NCBI GenBank assembly: GCA_024998815.1
Contig: JACEUQ010000003.1
Span: forward strand, 1 to 64,000
DNA: 64,000 nt
Source: Opitutus sp.
Lineage (GTDB): Bacteria; Verrucomicrobiota; Verrucomicrobiia; Opitutales; Opitutaceae
Direction: 5' to 3'
Made by a program: the position numbers and the translations under genes. Shown here in pieces: positions 52,594-60,611 of the stretch; the stretch's first letter is position 1; each line of letters starts with the position of its first letter. The notes beneath the pieces were generated by a model. It was given only the letters and a program-made list of their open reading frames with translations. It made no database searches and was not told the DNA's origin.

Positions 52594-54525
52594 ATGAAAA
52601 AGCCCACCTCCCTGCCCCGCGAAACCCTGCGTCAGCGCTTTGGCTTCGACGCATTTCGCCCCGGCCAGGAAGCCGTCATCACTCATCTGCTCGCCGGTCG
52701 GTCATCCCTCGCGGTCTTCCCCACCGGCAGCGGCAAAAGCCTGTGCTACCAACTCCCCGCTCTTCTCCTCGACGGCCTCACTGTCGTCGTTTCCCCGCTC
52801 ATCGCGCTGATGAAGGACCAGACCGACTTCCTGCAAGCGCGCGGCATCGCGGCGGCCCGCCTCGATTCCAGCCTCTCGCGCGAGGCGTTTGAGGCGATCC
52901 AGGACGCGTTGCGCGCCCGCACCTTAAAACTGCTCTACGTCGCCCCCGAGCGCTTTTCCAACGAGCGCTTCCTCGCCCGCCTCAAGACCCTCAAAATCGA
53001 CCTCCTGGTCATCGACGAGGCCCACTGCATCTCCGAATGGGGCCACAACTTCCGCCCCGATTACCTGAAACTGGCGCGCTTCTCCCGCGAGCTCCACGTC
53101 GGGCGCGTGCTCGCACTCACCGCCACCGCCACGCCGGCTGTGGCCCATGATATTTGCAAGGCCTTCGCCATCGAACCGGCCGCCCACGTGCACACCGGTT
53201 TTTACCGCCCCAACCTCACCCTGCGCGCCACCGCCTGCGCACCGGATAAACGCCTGAGCCTGCTACTGGAGCGCCTGCGCACCCGCCTCAAGGGCCCGGC
53301 CATTGTGTACGTTACCCTGCAAAAAACCGCCGAGACGGTCGCCTCCGCTTTGGCCAAAGCCGGGTATCCGGCCGAAGCCTACCACGCCGGCATGGAACCG
53401 GAGGCGCGCGAGGCCGTGCAGAACCGCTTCATGGCGGGTGCCGACACCGTGGTGGTGGCGACCATCGCCTTCGGCATGGGCATCGACAAAGCCAACATCC
53501 GTTCGGTCTATCACTACAACCTGCCCAAGAGCATCGAGAACTACGCCCAGGAAATCGGCCGCGCCGGGCGCGACGGCCTGCCCTCGCAGTGCGAAATCCT
53601 TGCCGCCGGCGAGGACCTCACCGTTCTGGAAAACTTCACCTACGGCGACACCCCGACGAAGGAAGCGTTGCGCGATTTGCTCAAGGAACTCCTCGATGGG
53701 CGCAAGGCGGGCGCGGTGTTTGACGTGTCCACCTACGAACTTTCCGGCCGGCACGACATCCGCCAACTGGTCGTCTCCACCGCGCTCACCTACTTGGAAC
53801 TCAACGGCCTAATCGCCGCGACCAGCCCGTTTTACACCACCTACCAGTGGAAATTCCACCGCGCCCCCGCCGACGTGCTGGCGCGCTTCGACCCGGACCG
53901 GCGCACGTTTCTGCAAAAGCTTTTCGGCCTGGCCAAGGCCGGGCGCAGCTGGAACTCGGTGGACCTGGCGGCGGCAACCGAGGCACTCGGCGGGGACCGT
54001 GAACGCATCGTCAAAGCACTCACCTACCTGGAGGAAAAAGGAGACCTCGAACTGCAAGTCGCCGGCGTACGCCAAGGCTACCGGGTGGTGAACGCACCCG
54101 GCGACCTCGCCGCCATCTGGCGCGACCTCTGTGAGCGCTTCGCCACCCGGGAAAAAAGCGACCTCCAACGCAGCGCGGCGGTGAGCTCGCTGCTGGCCGA
54201 CAAAGGCTGCCTGGTGCGCCGGCTGCTCGGGTATTTCGGCGAAGAGCATGGGCGCGACTGCGGCCATTGCGGACCCTGTGCGGGCGTTCCGCCGGTGACG
54301 CTCGAACGCCCGCGACCCGAGCTGGATTTGCCCGCCAAGGACTTGGCCAACCTCCGCACGCAGCACCCGGCGGCGCTGCGGGCGACGCGGCAAGTTACCC
54401 GGTTTCTGTGCGGCATCCCCGCGCCCGCGCTGACCAAGGCCAAGCTGACCCGGCACCCCGCGTTTGGCAGCGCCAGCCACGCACCCTTCGCCCACGTCGC
54501 CGCAGCGGTTAAGGCACTGTCCTAA
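52594..54525 (+). CDS. recQ: RecQ-family ATP-dependent DNA helicase
   Basis: A 643-residue 3'-5' DNA helicase for recombination repair. Motif 0 is FGFDAFRPGQEAVI (17-30), Walker A FPTGSGKSLCYQLPAL at about 40, DEAH in VIDEAHCISEWGHNFRPDY at about 140, and motif VI QEIGRAGRDGLPS at about 320. A winged-helix region follows, then a Cys cluster (GRDCGHCGPCAG, about 552-563). I start at the ATG at 52594; upstream in-frame sequence does not look like RecQ. E. coli RecQ is 609 residues with an HRDC domain, which is not obvious here. Confidence 0.94.
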   Translation: MKKPTSLPRETLRQRFGFDAFRPGQEAVITHLLAGRSSLAVFPTGSGKSLCYQLPALLLDGLTVVVSPLIALMKDQTDFLQARGIAAARLDSSLSREAFEAIQDALRARTLKLLYVAPERFSNERFLARLKTLKIDLLVIDEAHCISEWGHNFRPDYLKLARFSRELHVGRVLALTATATPAVAHDICKAFAIEPAAHVHTGFYRPNLTLRATACAPDKRLSLLLERLRTRLKGPAIVYVTLQKTAETVASALAKAGYPAEAYHAGMEPEAREAVQNRFMAGADTVVVATIAFGMGIDKANIRSVYHYNLPKSIENYAQEIGRAGRDGLPSQCEILAAGEDLTVLENFTYGDTPTKEALRDLLKELLDGRKAGAVFDVSTYELSGRHDIRQLVVSTALTYLELNGLIAATSPFYTTYQWKFHRAPADVLARFDPDRRTFLQKLFGLAKAGRSWNSVDLAAATEALGGDRERIVKALTYLEEKGDLELQVAGVRQGYRVVNAPGDLAAIWRDLCERFATREKSDLQRSAAVSSLLADKGCLVRRLLGYFGEEHGRDCGHCGPCAGVPPVTLERPRPELDLPAKDLANLRTQHPAALRATRQVTRFLCGIPAPALTKAKLTRHPAFGSASHAPFAHVAAAVKALS

Positions 54526-54666
54526 AAGGCCGTAACAGTTGAAGTGCCGAACGCTGAATCGGAGTTTTAACGCTAAGGCTCAAAGGGATGCAAAGATCCC
54601 CAAGTAATTACCTGCATTACCTATGCGTACCTCGGGACGGACAAAATCAACAAAATACTTCGAGCC

Positions 54667-54747
54667 TTTTAGCCGCGAAAGAACGCAGAGAACGCATAGA
54701 AATACAGTGCTTGTTCTTTGCGATCTCTGCGTTCTTTTGCGGCTAAA
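54667..54747. repeat. GCGAAAGAACGCAGAG hairpin repeat
   Basis: TTTTAGCCGCGAAAGAACGC (from 54667) pairs with GCGTTCTTTTGCGGCTAAA (to 54747), an inverted repeat with about 30-base arms. The copy at 51053 is the same sequence family, and 22566-22651 is a looser relative. This fills much of the gap between recQ and the next gene. Confidence 0.75.
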
Positions 54748-54788
54748 TTGTCTTGGCTGATATCCGGCACTTTAAATGTAACTACCTG

Positions 54789-55025
54789 CTAACAGCGGCG
54801 GGCGAATTCGCCGATGAAGCGGTCCACGTTCGGACCGGTGATCTGGCAGCGGATGTCGCGGCGCAGGCCGTGGATGTGCTGGGTTAACTTCAAATTCACG
54901 CCCCACTTTTCCCCCAGCCGAACAATTCGGCGCACGCGCTCACGTTCCCACAGCCAACAACTCAGACCAACGGAAATGGGATTGGGCGACTGAGGCTTCG
55001 ATTTGTGGGTGATCGAGGTTTTCAT
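54789..55025 (-). CDS. Small hypothetical protein
   Basis: 78 residues starting MKTSITHKSKPQSPNPISVG and ending VDRFIGEFARRC. Basic and Trp-containing (LSCWLWERERVRRIVRLGEKWG), without a signal peptide or membrane helix. Codon use looks normal and a second small gene lies 20 bases upstream, so it may be real. I do not recognise it. Confidence 0.45.
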   Translation of the reverse strand: MKTSITHKSKPQSPNPISVGLSCWLWERERVRRIVRLGEKWGVNLKLTQHIHGLRRDIRCQITGPNVDRFIGEFARRC

Positions 55026-55045
55026 GAGAGCCTGGATTGTTGCAA

Positions 55046-55312
55046 TTACTGGGCCAATTCCACCGTCGCTACTACCATCGGCCCGCCGCCCTTGAACTTT
55101 AGCACAATTTTCACTTTTACCGGCCAAAAGCGAACGCCCGCATCAAGTTTCTTGAGGCGTCCGATGCCACGTATAACCAACTGATTTTCAGCTGATATAC
55201 AGTCCTCTATTGACGCGTGATCGGTGGAATCTGGGGGAAGATTGGCTCGATCGGCGGGATTCTCCTGCGGATTGAGGGCTGTGGACAAAAAAGAGCGGCT
55301 ATTTTTGCGCAC
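55046..55312 (-). CDS. Small hypothetical protein
   Basis: 88 residues. The N-terminal half is hydrophilic (PQENPADRANLPPDSTDHAS) and the C-terminal half has strand-like sequence (VRFWPVKVKIVLKFKGGGPMVVATVELAQ). It is followed on the same strand by the gene at 54789-55025 and is divergent from ybaB. Function unknown. Confidence 0.4.
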   Translation of the reverse strand: MRKNSRSFLSTALNPQENPADRANLPPDSTDHASIEDCISAENQLVIRGIGRLKKLDAGVRFWPVKVKIVLKFKGGGPMVVATVELAQ

Positions 55313-55437
55313 GTGAGGGGGGCCGCTGAGCCGTTTTTACCACACCTTCGATTACTTGGGGCTTGAAGACTTGCCCCGCTTGCTAGGCACTAGCCCTTTC
55401 TCAACCCGCAGCGTTTAATCAACAACCCTTCTTTACC

Positions 55438-55746
55438 ATGGCCGGCGTAGGCAAACTCCTCAAACAAGCCCAGAAAATGCAGCGTTCCATCGAGTCGATC
55501 CAGACTCAGCTGGGAACCAAGGAAATCGACGTCACCGCGGGCGGTGGCGCCGTCAAAGTGAAGATCAACGGTGCGGGCAAATTCCTCGCGCTGGCCCTCG
55601 ACCCCGAGTTCCTCAAAGAGGACTCCAAGCTGATCGCCGACACCCTGCTGGCCGCCATCCAGGATGCCGCCAAGCAGGCCAAGGACTACAACGACGCCGA
55701 GATGCAGAAGGTCACCTCGGCCTTCCAGATGCCCGGCATGTTCTAA
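55438..55746 (+). CDS. ybaB: YbaB/EbfC family nucleoid-associated protein
   Basis: A 102-residue DNA-binding dimer. Typical sequence: GKLLKQAQKMQRSIESIQTQ (5-24), then EIDVTAGGGAVKVKINGAG, LDPEFLKEDSKLIADTLLAAI, and the end FQMPGMF. In most bacteria ybaB sits directly before recR, as here. A terminator hairpin stands between the two. Confidence 0.96.
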   Translation: MAGVGKLLKQAQKMQRSIESIQTQLGTKEIDVTAGGGAVKVKINGAGKFLALALDPEFLKEDSKLIADTLLAAIQDAAKQAKDYNDAEMQKVTSAFQMPGMF

Positions 55747-55761
55747 GCGAACCCGCTGAGC

Positions 55762-55790
55762 GCCGGGCGCCCGCGCGCCCGGCTTTTTTT
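55762..55790 (+). terminator. Rho-independent terminator abutting the recR start codon
   Basis: GCCGGGCGC (55762-55770) and GCGCCCGGC (55775-55783) form a perfect 9-bp GC stem around CCGC, followed by T7 (55784-55790). The recR ATG is the very next base. A transcript that reads through would have the recR start next to a stable stem with no ribosome binding site. Confidence 0.88.
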
Positions 55791-56393
55791 ATGACCCCCG
55801 CCTTCGAACGACTCCAACAGCAGCTCAAGCAGTTACCCGGCGTGGGCTACCGGTCGGCCGAGCGCATCGCCCTGCACCTGCTGGTGGGAAAACCCGAGGC
55901 GCTGCCGGTGTTGATCCAAGCGCTCGAGGAAGCGACCCGCAGTGTGCGCCGCTGCCAGCGCTGCGGGAACTTGGCCGAGGCCGAGCACTGCGCGATTTGC
56001 GACGACGAACGGCGCGACCAGCGCGTGGTTTGTGTGGTTGAAAACGTGCCCGATTTGGTGGCGCTGGAACGCTCGGGAGCGTACCGCGGGGTTTACCATG
56101 TGTTACACGGCAAACTCTCGCCGATCCACGGCGTGGGGCCGGCTGAGCTCAACCTAACGACGCTGCTGAGCCGCGCCCAAGCGGGCGAAGTGCGCGAGCT
56201 GATTTTGGCGCTGTCCAACGACGTCGAGGGGGAGGCGACCTGCCATTACCTGACCGAGCACCTACCGGCAGGAACCAGCACACCCGTCCAAGTGACTCGC
56301 ATAGGTTTCGGGCTACCGAGTGGAGGCGGGGTGTTGTACGCGGATTCGGTGACGCTAAAAAGCGCGTTAGATGCGCGGCGTGAATATTCGTGA
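55791..56393 (+). CDS. recR: Recombination protein RecR
   Basis: A 200-residue RecFOR-pathway protein. The N-terminal helix-hairpin-helix (QLKQLPGVGYRSAERIALHLL, about 11-31), zinc finger CQRCGNLAEAEHCAICDD (about 55-72) and Toprim domain (VVCVVENVPDLVALERSG; LSNDVEGEATCHYL) are complete. The end (GGGVLYADSVTLKSALDARREYS) is normal. It has no Shine-Dalgarno sequence because a terminator lies directly upstream. Confidence 0.97.
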   Translation: MTPAFERLQQQLKQLPGVGYRSAERIALHLLVGKPEALPVLIQALEEATRSVRRCQRCGNLAEAEHCAICDDERRDQRVVCVVENVPDLVALERSGAYRGVYHVLHGKLSPIHGVGPAELNLTTLLSRAQAGEVRELILALSNDVEGEATCHYLTEHLPAGTSTPVQVTRIGFGLPSGGGVLYADSVTLKSALDARREYS

Positions 56394-56442
56394 TTGCGGG
56401 CGGAGGCAGGATGACTTTGGTAGCACACGTAAGTTGTTAGAC

Positions 56443-56517
56443 GCGGGCATAGTATACCGGCTATTATGTGTGCTTCCCAAGCATGAGAAGAGGGTTCGAC
56501 TCCCTCTGCCCGCACCA
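56443..56517 (+). tRNA. tRNA-Gly(CCC)
   Basis: 75 bases with encoded CCA. The acceptor stem GCGGGCA/TGCCCGC, anticodon loop TTCCCAA (anticodon CCC) and T arm AGGGTTCGACTCCCT are all formed. The 3' end is the attachment site of the integrated element that follows and remains intact. Confidence 0.95.
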
Positions 56518-56528
56518 GTTAAGTCGCT
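56495..56528 (+). repeat. attL: 3' end of tRNA-Gly plus 11 bases
   Basis: A 34-bp direct repeat (TTCGACTCCCTCTGCCCGCA and onward) with 59228-59261. The two copies differ at one base, just after CCA. Confidence 0.93.
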
Positions 56529-56588
56529 TATTTATAACGACTTAGTTTTAGCGACAACCGATTTGTCAGTTGACGTGGCAAATCCTAC

Positions 56589-57821
56589 ATGTCCCAGGCT
56601 CCTCAGTTCGTCATTTCCGAATTCACGAATCCCTCAGGGGAAATCGTTTTCCGCCTCACCGGCTGGCTCGACGGCAAGCGCATCCGCAAGAACTTCCCGT
56701 CCCGCGCCGAGGCCTCCGCCGAGCGCCAGACGATGGAAATTCAACAGATCCAGTCGGCCACCGGCGTGCGCACTGCGGCCACCCGTCTGTCCGACGAGCA
56801 GTTACACGAAGCCGAGTCCGCCTTTCAGCGCCTCACCGATGCGCCCAAGTCGCTCTCGTTCTATTTGGATTATGCGCTGACCAACTACCGCGCCCCTGAA
56901 CGCGAGATCACCATCGAGGCCGCCGCCACCGCCTACCTGGCGACCAAACAACAGGAACACGACCGCGGCATGCTTTCGCCCTGCCAGCTCAAGGACATCC
57001 GCATCCGCTTGGTGAACCTCAAACAGGCCTTTCCCAGAAAAATGCTCGCCACCCTCACCCGCGAGGCCGTCGCCGCCCATTGCATGCGAGGCAAACCCAG
57101 CCCCAAGACCTTCAACAACCGCCGAGGGGTGCTCTTCACCTTTTTCAAGTATGCCTACTACCAAGACTGGTTGGCGGTTAACCCCTTAGAAAAAGTCCCC
57201 CACCTACGCATCGGCCACCGACGCGGCTCGGCCAAGACCCTCACCGCTGAGAAATGCGAAAAGCTCATGCGCTACATCGAGACCTTCGAAGGCGGCGTGT
57301 TTGTCCCCTACTTCTGCCTCTGCCTGTTTGCCGGCATCCGCCCCAGTATCCTCGTCGGCGAAATTTCCAAACTCCGCCCGGAGAGCATCCACCTCGAAAC
57401 CGGCGCGATTATGATCGAGCCCGAGGTGTCCAAGGTCCGCATGAAACGCAACGTCACCATCCAGCCCAACCTCGCCGCCTGGCTGCGTGCCTACCCGCTC
57501 TCGCGCTTTCCGATCATCCCCAAAAACTCCACCAACCTGCGGCGTGGCATCGCCGAAAAGTTCGACCTGTCCCACGACATCATGCGCCACACGTTCATCT
57601 CCATGCACGTGGCCAAATACCGTTCGATGGGCGAGGCGGCACTGCAGGCGGGCAACTCCGAGAGCATCATCCGCAAGCACTACCTCGACCTCAAAACCCC
57701 CGCCGAGGCCGATCAGTTCTTCGGCATCCTGCCGACGCCGGTCGCTACCGCCGCCACTTCACCCGTCGCCACCGCCACGGTCACGCCGACCGAAACGAGC
57801 CCCCTGCCCATTGCAGCCTAG
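56589..57821 (+). CDS. Tyrosine recombinase (integrase) of the tRNA-Gly element
   Basis: A 410-residue phage-type integrase. An N-terminal AP2-like arm-binding region (FRLTGWLDGKRIRKNFPSRAEA) is followed by a SAM-like core-binding domain (about 110-215) and the catalytic domain with Arg in LFAGIRPSIL (about 250), Lys in EVSKVRMKRNV, HDIMRHTFISMH (about 328-339) and the C-terminal HYLDL with the nucleophile Tyr (about 362). The catalytic signature is a little divergent, but all key residues are present. It lies next to the tRNA and the 34-bp repeat, so it probably catalyses integration there. Confidence 0.93.
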   Translation: MSQAPQFVISEFTNPSGEIVFRLTGWLDGKRIRKNFPSRAEASAERQTMEIQQIQSATGVRTAATRLSDEQLHEAESAFQRLTDAPKSLSFYLDYALTNYRAPEREITIEAAATAYLATKQQEHDRGMLSPCQLKDIRIRLVNLKQAFPRKMLATLTREAVAAHCMRGKPSPKTFNNRRGVLFTFFKYAYYQDWLAVNPLEKVPHLRIGHRRGSAKTLTAEKCEKLMRYIETFEGGVFVPYFCLCLFAGIRPSILVGEISKLRPESIHLETGAIMIEPEVSKVRMKRNVTIQPNLAAWLRAYPLSRFPIIPKNSTNLRRGIAEKFDLSHDIMRHTFISMHVAKYRSMGEAALQAGNSESIIRKHYLDLKTPAEADQFFGILPTPVATAATSPVATATVTPTETSPLPIAA

Positions 57822-57850
57822 TCGGTAGGCATCGCAGGCCACCCCCCTCC

Positions 57851-57914
57851 CCAAAAACGACACAGGTGTCGTTTTTGGTTCACCGCCCGCACCCTCACCG
57901 GTGCGGGCTTTTTT
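57851..57914 (+). terminator. Two tandem terminator hairpins after the integrase
   Basis: First stem: CCAAAAACGACA / TGTCGTTTTTGG (57851-57862 with 57867-57878), a perfect 12-bp palindrome. Second stem: GCCCGCACC / GGTGCGGGC (57885-57893 with 57900-57908), followed by six T. Confidence 0.9.
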
Positions 57915-57946
57915 GCCCCGCCACGTTGACACCCCGCCTTGAGCGT

Positions 57947-58192
57947 ATGAACCCACCCGCCGTTTCCGCTCCCTGCATTCAACCGCCGATCCACGCGCAA
58001 CTCACCGACATTGTCGGCCTGCGCACCTGCGGAATTTTCCCCGCCGGTCGCGAGCCCTCCATCCGCACCCTGCGCGAATGGTCAAAACTCCGCCGCATCC
58101 CCCATCACCGTGTCGGCCATTTCGTTTATTACGACGTCTCCGAGGTCGCACTCCACATCCGCACCAAACTGAAAATACCCGCCCGCGCCTGA
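57947..58192 (+). CDS. Small DNA-binding protein, possible excisionase
   Basis: An 81-residue protein. TRP-containing sequence REPSIRTLREWSKLRRIPHHRVGHFVYYDVSEVALHIRTKL fits the MerR-like/excisionase helix-turn-helix fold, in which a short winged helix binds DNA. The ATG at 57947 is chosen because the frame upstream reads through the terminators. Location between integrase and cargo supports a role as a recombination directionality factor. Inference only. Confidence 0.62.
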   Translation: MNPPAVSAPCIQPPIHAQLTDIVGLRTCGIFPAGREPSIRTLREWSKLRRIPHHRVGHFVYYDVSEVALHIRTKLKIPARA

Positions 58193-58285
58193 TTCGAATT
58201 CCGTGGCATCGCGTCGATTTCCGGCGCCGCCCGCTCCCCCTATTTGACTTGTTCACCTCAATACATTGTATATCAAAAACGCTAC

Positions 58286-58582
58286 ATGCTCCCCGACTTC
58301 TCAAAACTAACCGGCTTTGATTGGGACGGGGGCAACACCGACAAAAACCCCGGAAAGCACCACATCGGCAACGAAGAGGCCGAGGAGGTGTTTTTTCGAG
58401 CCCCCGTCGTCATGGACGCCACCCGACCCGAGGACGAAGAACCTCGCTGGTTTATCTTTGGCCACAGTGAACGCGGGCGCGTGCTCCGCATCGTCTTCAC
58501 GATCCGAGGCCACAAAATCCGCGTCATCTCCGCCCGCCCCGCCAGTCGCAAAGAAAGAATCCAATATGAAAAAGTTTGTTAA
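58286..58582 (+). CDS. brnT: BrnT-family toxin
   Basis: 98 residues. The family pattern FDWDGGNTDKNPGKHHIGNEEAEEVFF (about 8-34) followed by RWFIFGHSERGRVLRIVFTIRGHKIRVISARPASRKERIQYE is that of BrnT, a ribonuclease toxin with a RelE-like fold. The catalytic basic residues of the C-terminal ISARPASRKER segment are present. It is the first gene of a toxin-antitoxin pair; the antitoxin begins 17 bases before its end. Confidence 0.88.
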   Translation: MLPDFSKLTGFDWDGGNTDKNPGKHHIGNEEAEEVFFRAPVVMDATRPEDEEPRWFIFGHSERGRVLRIVFTIRGHKIRVISARPASRKERIQYEKVC

Positions 58583-58826
58583 GCCCGACCTCTCCACCAC
58601 CTCCGCTGATTTCAGCAAAGCCAGCCGCGTGGTGTTCGCCAACTTAAAGCCCACTGCGACGCCCATCTCCCTGCGCCTGCCCTGCTCCGTGCTCGACCGC
58701 ATCAAGTCCGCCGCGCACAGCCGGGGCGTACCCTACCAGTCGCTGATCAAAAACATCTTGGCCGACGCTGTATCCTTACCCGCCGCCCCGTTGGCCGAAA
58801 AACGGAAAATCAAAAAAGCCGCGTAG
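58566..58826 (+). CDS. brnA: BrnA/CopG-like antitoxin
   Basis: 86 residues; the C-terminal part PISLRLPCSVLDRIKSAAHSRGVPYQSLIKNILADAV is a ribbon-helix-helix DNA-binding domain as in BrnA. The N-terminal half would wrap the toxin. Gene order toxin-antitoxin with overlap is usual for brnTA, whose promoter is repressed by the complex. Confidence 0.85.
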   Translation: MKKFVKPDLSTTSADFSKASRVVFANLKPTATPISLRLPCSVLDRIKSAAHSRGVPYQSLIKNILADAVSLPAAPLAEKRKIKKAA

Positions 58827-58856
58827 GCCTCCACCTCACCCGTGCCGCCCCCTCCA

Positions 58857-58882
58857 GCCCGCCCTTACCGGCGGGCTTTTTT
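58857..58882 (+). terminator. Rho-independent terminator after brnA
   Basis: GCCCGCC (58857-58863) and GGCGGGC (58870-58876) around CTTACC, followed by six T. Confidence 0.92.
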
Positions 58883-59227
58883 GGGCAACCACAGTAACCC
58901 AGACCCGCGTCCGGTTCCCTCAAAACCCAAGTTAATCGCAAATTAACTGCGCACCCTTAGCGGCCGTTCATAAAACCGCCGTAAACGCGTAATCAATTGA
59001 GCCATGCATAGAAGCGGGCACACCCCATGCCCGCTTGAGGGTTGTCTGGGCTAACGGCAACGCGGATTTGCGGGTTTTCCCTGCTTATCGCGAGGTGCGC
59101 GCCCGCTCCCCCGCGGCACCTCCACCTCATGTCGAACTACAATCCTCGCACGTTCACCTCACTCGGCCTGCTGCGCTCCATTCCGGCCGCACTGCTCCAC
59201 CGGTTTTTCCTGCCGCATCGGGCATTC
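58883..59227 (+). other. Non-coding or poorly coding end of the integrated element
   Basis: About 345 bases. It holds a perfect 9-bp hairpin AAGCGGGCA / TGCCCGCTT (59012-59036) and an open frame from 59129 that reads into attR. No other gene is recognised. Confidence 0.5.
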
Positions 59228-59332
59228 TTCGACTCCCTCTGCCCGCACCACTTAAGTCGCTCGTCGGAGCCGCCCGGCCTCAGAACTCCACCATGGCCTT
59301 TAGCAGGTAGTGATCAGTCCACTCCGCTTTGA
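59129..59332 (+). pseudogene. Possible gene fragment crossing attR
   Basis: A frame beginning MSNYNPRTFTSLGLLRSIPA and continuing LHRFFLPHRAFF before entering the att repeat at residue 34 and then antisense to the neighbouring gene. The first 33 residues look like a real protein start, cut by integration. Weak evidence. Confidence 0.3.
59228..59261 (+). repeat. attR: copy of the tRNA-Gly 3' end
   Basis: 34 bases identical to 56495-56528 except one. It marks the right end of a 2.7-kb integrated element. Confidence 0.93.
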
Positions 59333-60083
59333 GCGTGTCGTTGGGGCGCTTGGGATAGGGCGGGCGAACCACAATCACCTGCTCAATGACGCCGGTGGTG
59401 AAAATGCGGTCGAAGGGCTTTTTGTCCAAATGGGTAGGCGTGAATCCGGTGGCCACTGCGGAATCAGCGAGTGGTAGAAGGTTGGGCGACGGGTCATTAA
59501 AATCCCCGAGAACGACAATCACCGTGGCCGGTTCACGTGCTTTCACCTCCGCCACCCAAGCGGAGATGGCGGCGAGTTGCTGGCTGTGTTTTTCCGCATT
59601 CCTGCCGATGGGCCGGATGAGGTGAACATTGAGAATGGCGTAGCGGGTTCCCGACTCCACGAGAGTGACAAGCAGGTGCTTCGAGAGGTTTTCCAGCTCG
59701 CGGACGCGGGTTGCACCAAGCACCACAAGACTCGGCCGTGGTGAAACCAACGTGGCGACATCCTGGCCGGTGAAGGTGTCTTTGCCTTGGACAAAGCGGG
59801 CGCGGTATCCGGCTTTGCTGGCGAGCGCCTTGGCCTCCCGCTCGCTTCCGACCTCTTGGATGCCCACCACGTCGAGACCCGTGATGAGGCCCGCAAGATT
59901 CTCAATCTTCGTCTCGTAGATTTCAGGGGGCGGAGCCTTGTCGCTCAAGCGTCCTTCGGCCGGTCGAGCCGGATCAACCAGGAAGAAGCAATTGAGCGTG
60001 CCGATTTTGAGCGCCGCTGAAAGCGAGCTGGCCAGTGCCAGCATCAAGGCGAAGAGGCGGAGGAGCGACGGGATCATGGTCAC
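59280..60083 (-). CDS. Secreted endonuclease/exonuclease/phosphatase-family protein
   Basis: A 267-residue protein with signal peptide (LLRLFALMLALASSLSA). EEP-fold motifs: IGTLNCFFLVDP near the N-terminus, GLDVVGIQEVGSE with the metal-binding Glu (about 77), ILNVHLIRP, VIVVLGDFND (about 196, catalytic Asp/Asn), and TDHYLL with the C-terminal His. The substrate could be extracellular nucleic acid or a phosphate ester and cannot be told from sequence. Its stop is 19 bases from attR. Confidence 0.86.
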   Translation of the reverse strand: MTMIPSLLRLFALMLALASSLSAALKIGTLNCFFLVDPARPAEGRLSDKAPPPEIYETKIENLAGLITGLDVVGIQEVGSEREAKALASKAGYRARFVQGKDTFTGQDVATLVSPRPSLVVLGATRVRELENLSKHLLVTLVESGTRYAILNVHLIRPIGRNAEKHSQQLAAISAWVAEVKAREPATVIVVLGDFNDPSPNLLPLADSAVATGFTPTHLDKKPFDRIFTTGVIEQVIVVRPPYPKRPNDTLKAEWTDHYLLKAMVEF

Positions 60084-60287
60084 TTCGCCTGCCGTGCAAC
60101 CCGCGCTCGTGAGCCCAAGGTGTCGTTGTGATCGTCCGGTATCGGCATAGCGGACAGCGTGTGGATTTCAATGGGGTATTACCAGTACGGGTTCGCCCCC
60201 TCGCGAAAATAAGGGCAATCAATCAATTGACTTAAGGCCTATTTTAGCACTCACTAACGAAATTAAATAAGCACTGGGTTAATTTAA

Positions 60288-60611
60288 ATGAACATTACAC
60301 CATTTGGAGACGGTGAGGCGCTGGAACGCTTAGGCACGCGCCTCAAGCGGGCCCGGCTACGTCGCAACCAAACCCAGCAGCAATTAGCCGAACTCGCGGG
60401 CGTCACCCGTAGCACCTACGCAAAATTAGAGGCGGGCGATGGCAGCGTCCAGTTACAGGTATTGGCTCGGGTGCTCGGCCTGTTGGGGCTGGTCGATGGG
60501 CTCGGGGAACTTGTGCCGGACATCGCACCACCGGTTGATTTCGATACGGTCGAGCGCCTCGCCCGCAGGCAGCGAGCCCGTCCCGGAAAGCCAGTCGGAG
60601 AGTCTCCATGA
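60288..60611 (+). CDS. hipB: HipB-like Xre-family antitoxin
   Basis: A 107-residue protein with a helix-turn-helix (LKRARLRRNQTQQQLAELAGVTRSTYAKLEAG, about 18-50) and a short C-terminal tail. Its TGA overlaps the ATG of hipA (ATGA), as is typical. It should repress the operon and neutralise HipA. Confidence 0.88.
   Translation: MNITPFGDGEALERLGTRLKRARLRRNQTQQQLAELAGVTRSTYAKLEAGDGSVQLQVLARVLGLLGLVDGLGELVPDIAPPVDFDTVERLARRQRARPGKPVGESP

Noticed and set aside
59228-59261. A second tRNA-Gly gene
   Set aside because: Only the 3' part of the T arm and acceptor is present; no D or anticodon arm. It is an attachment-site copy.
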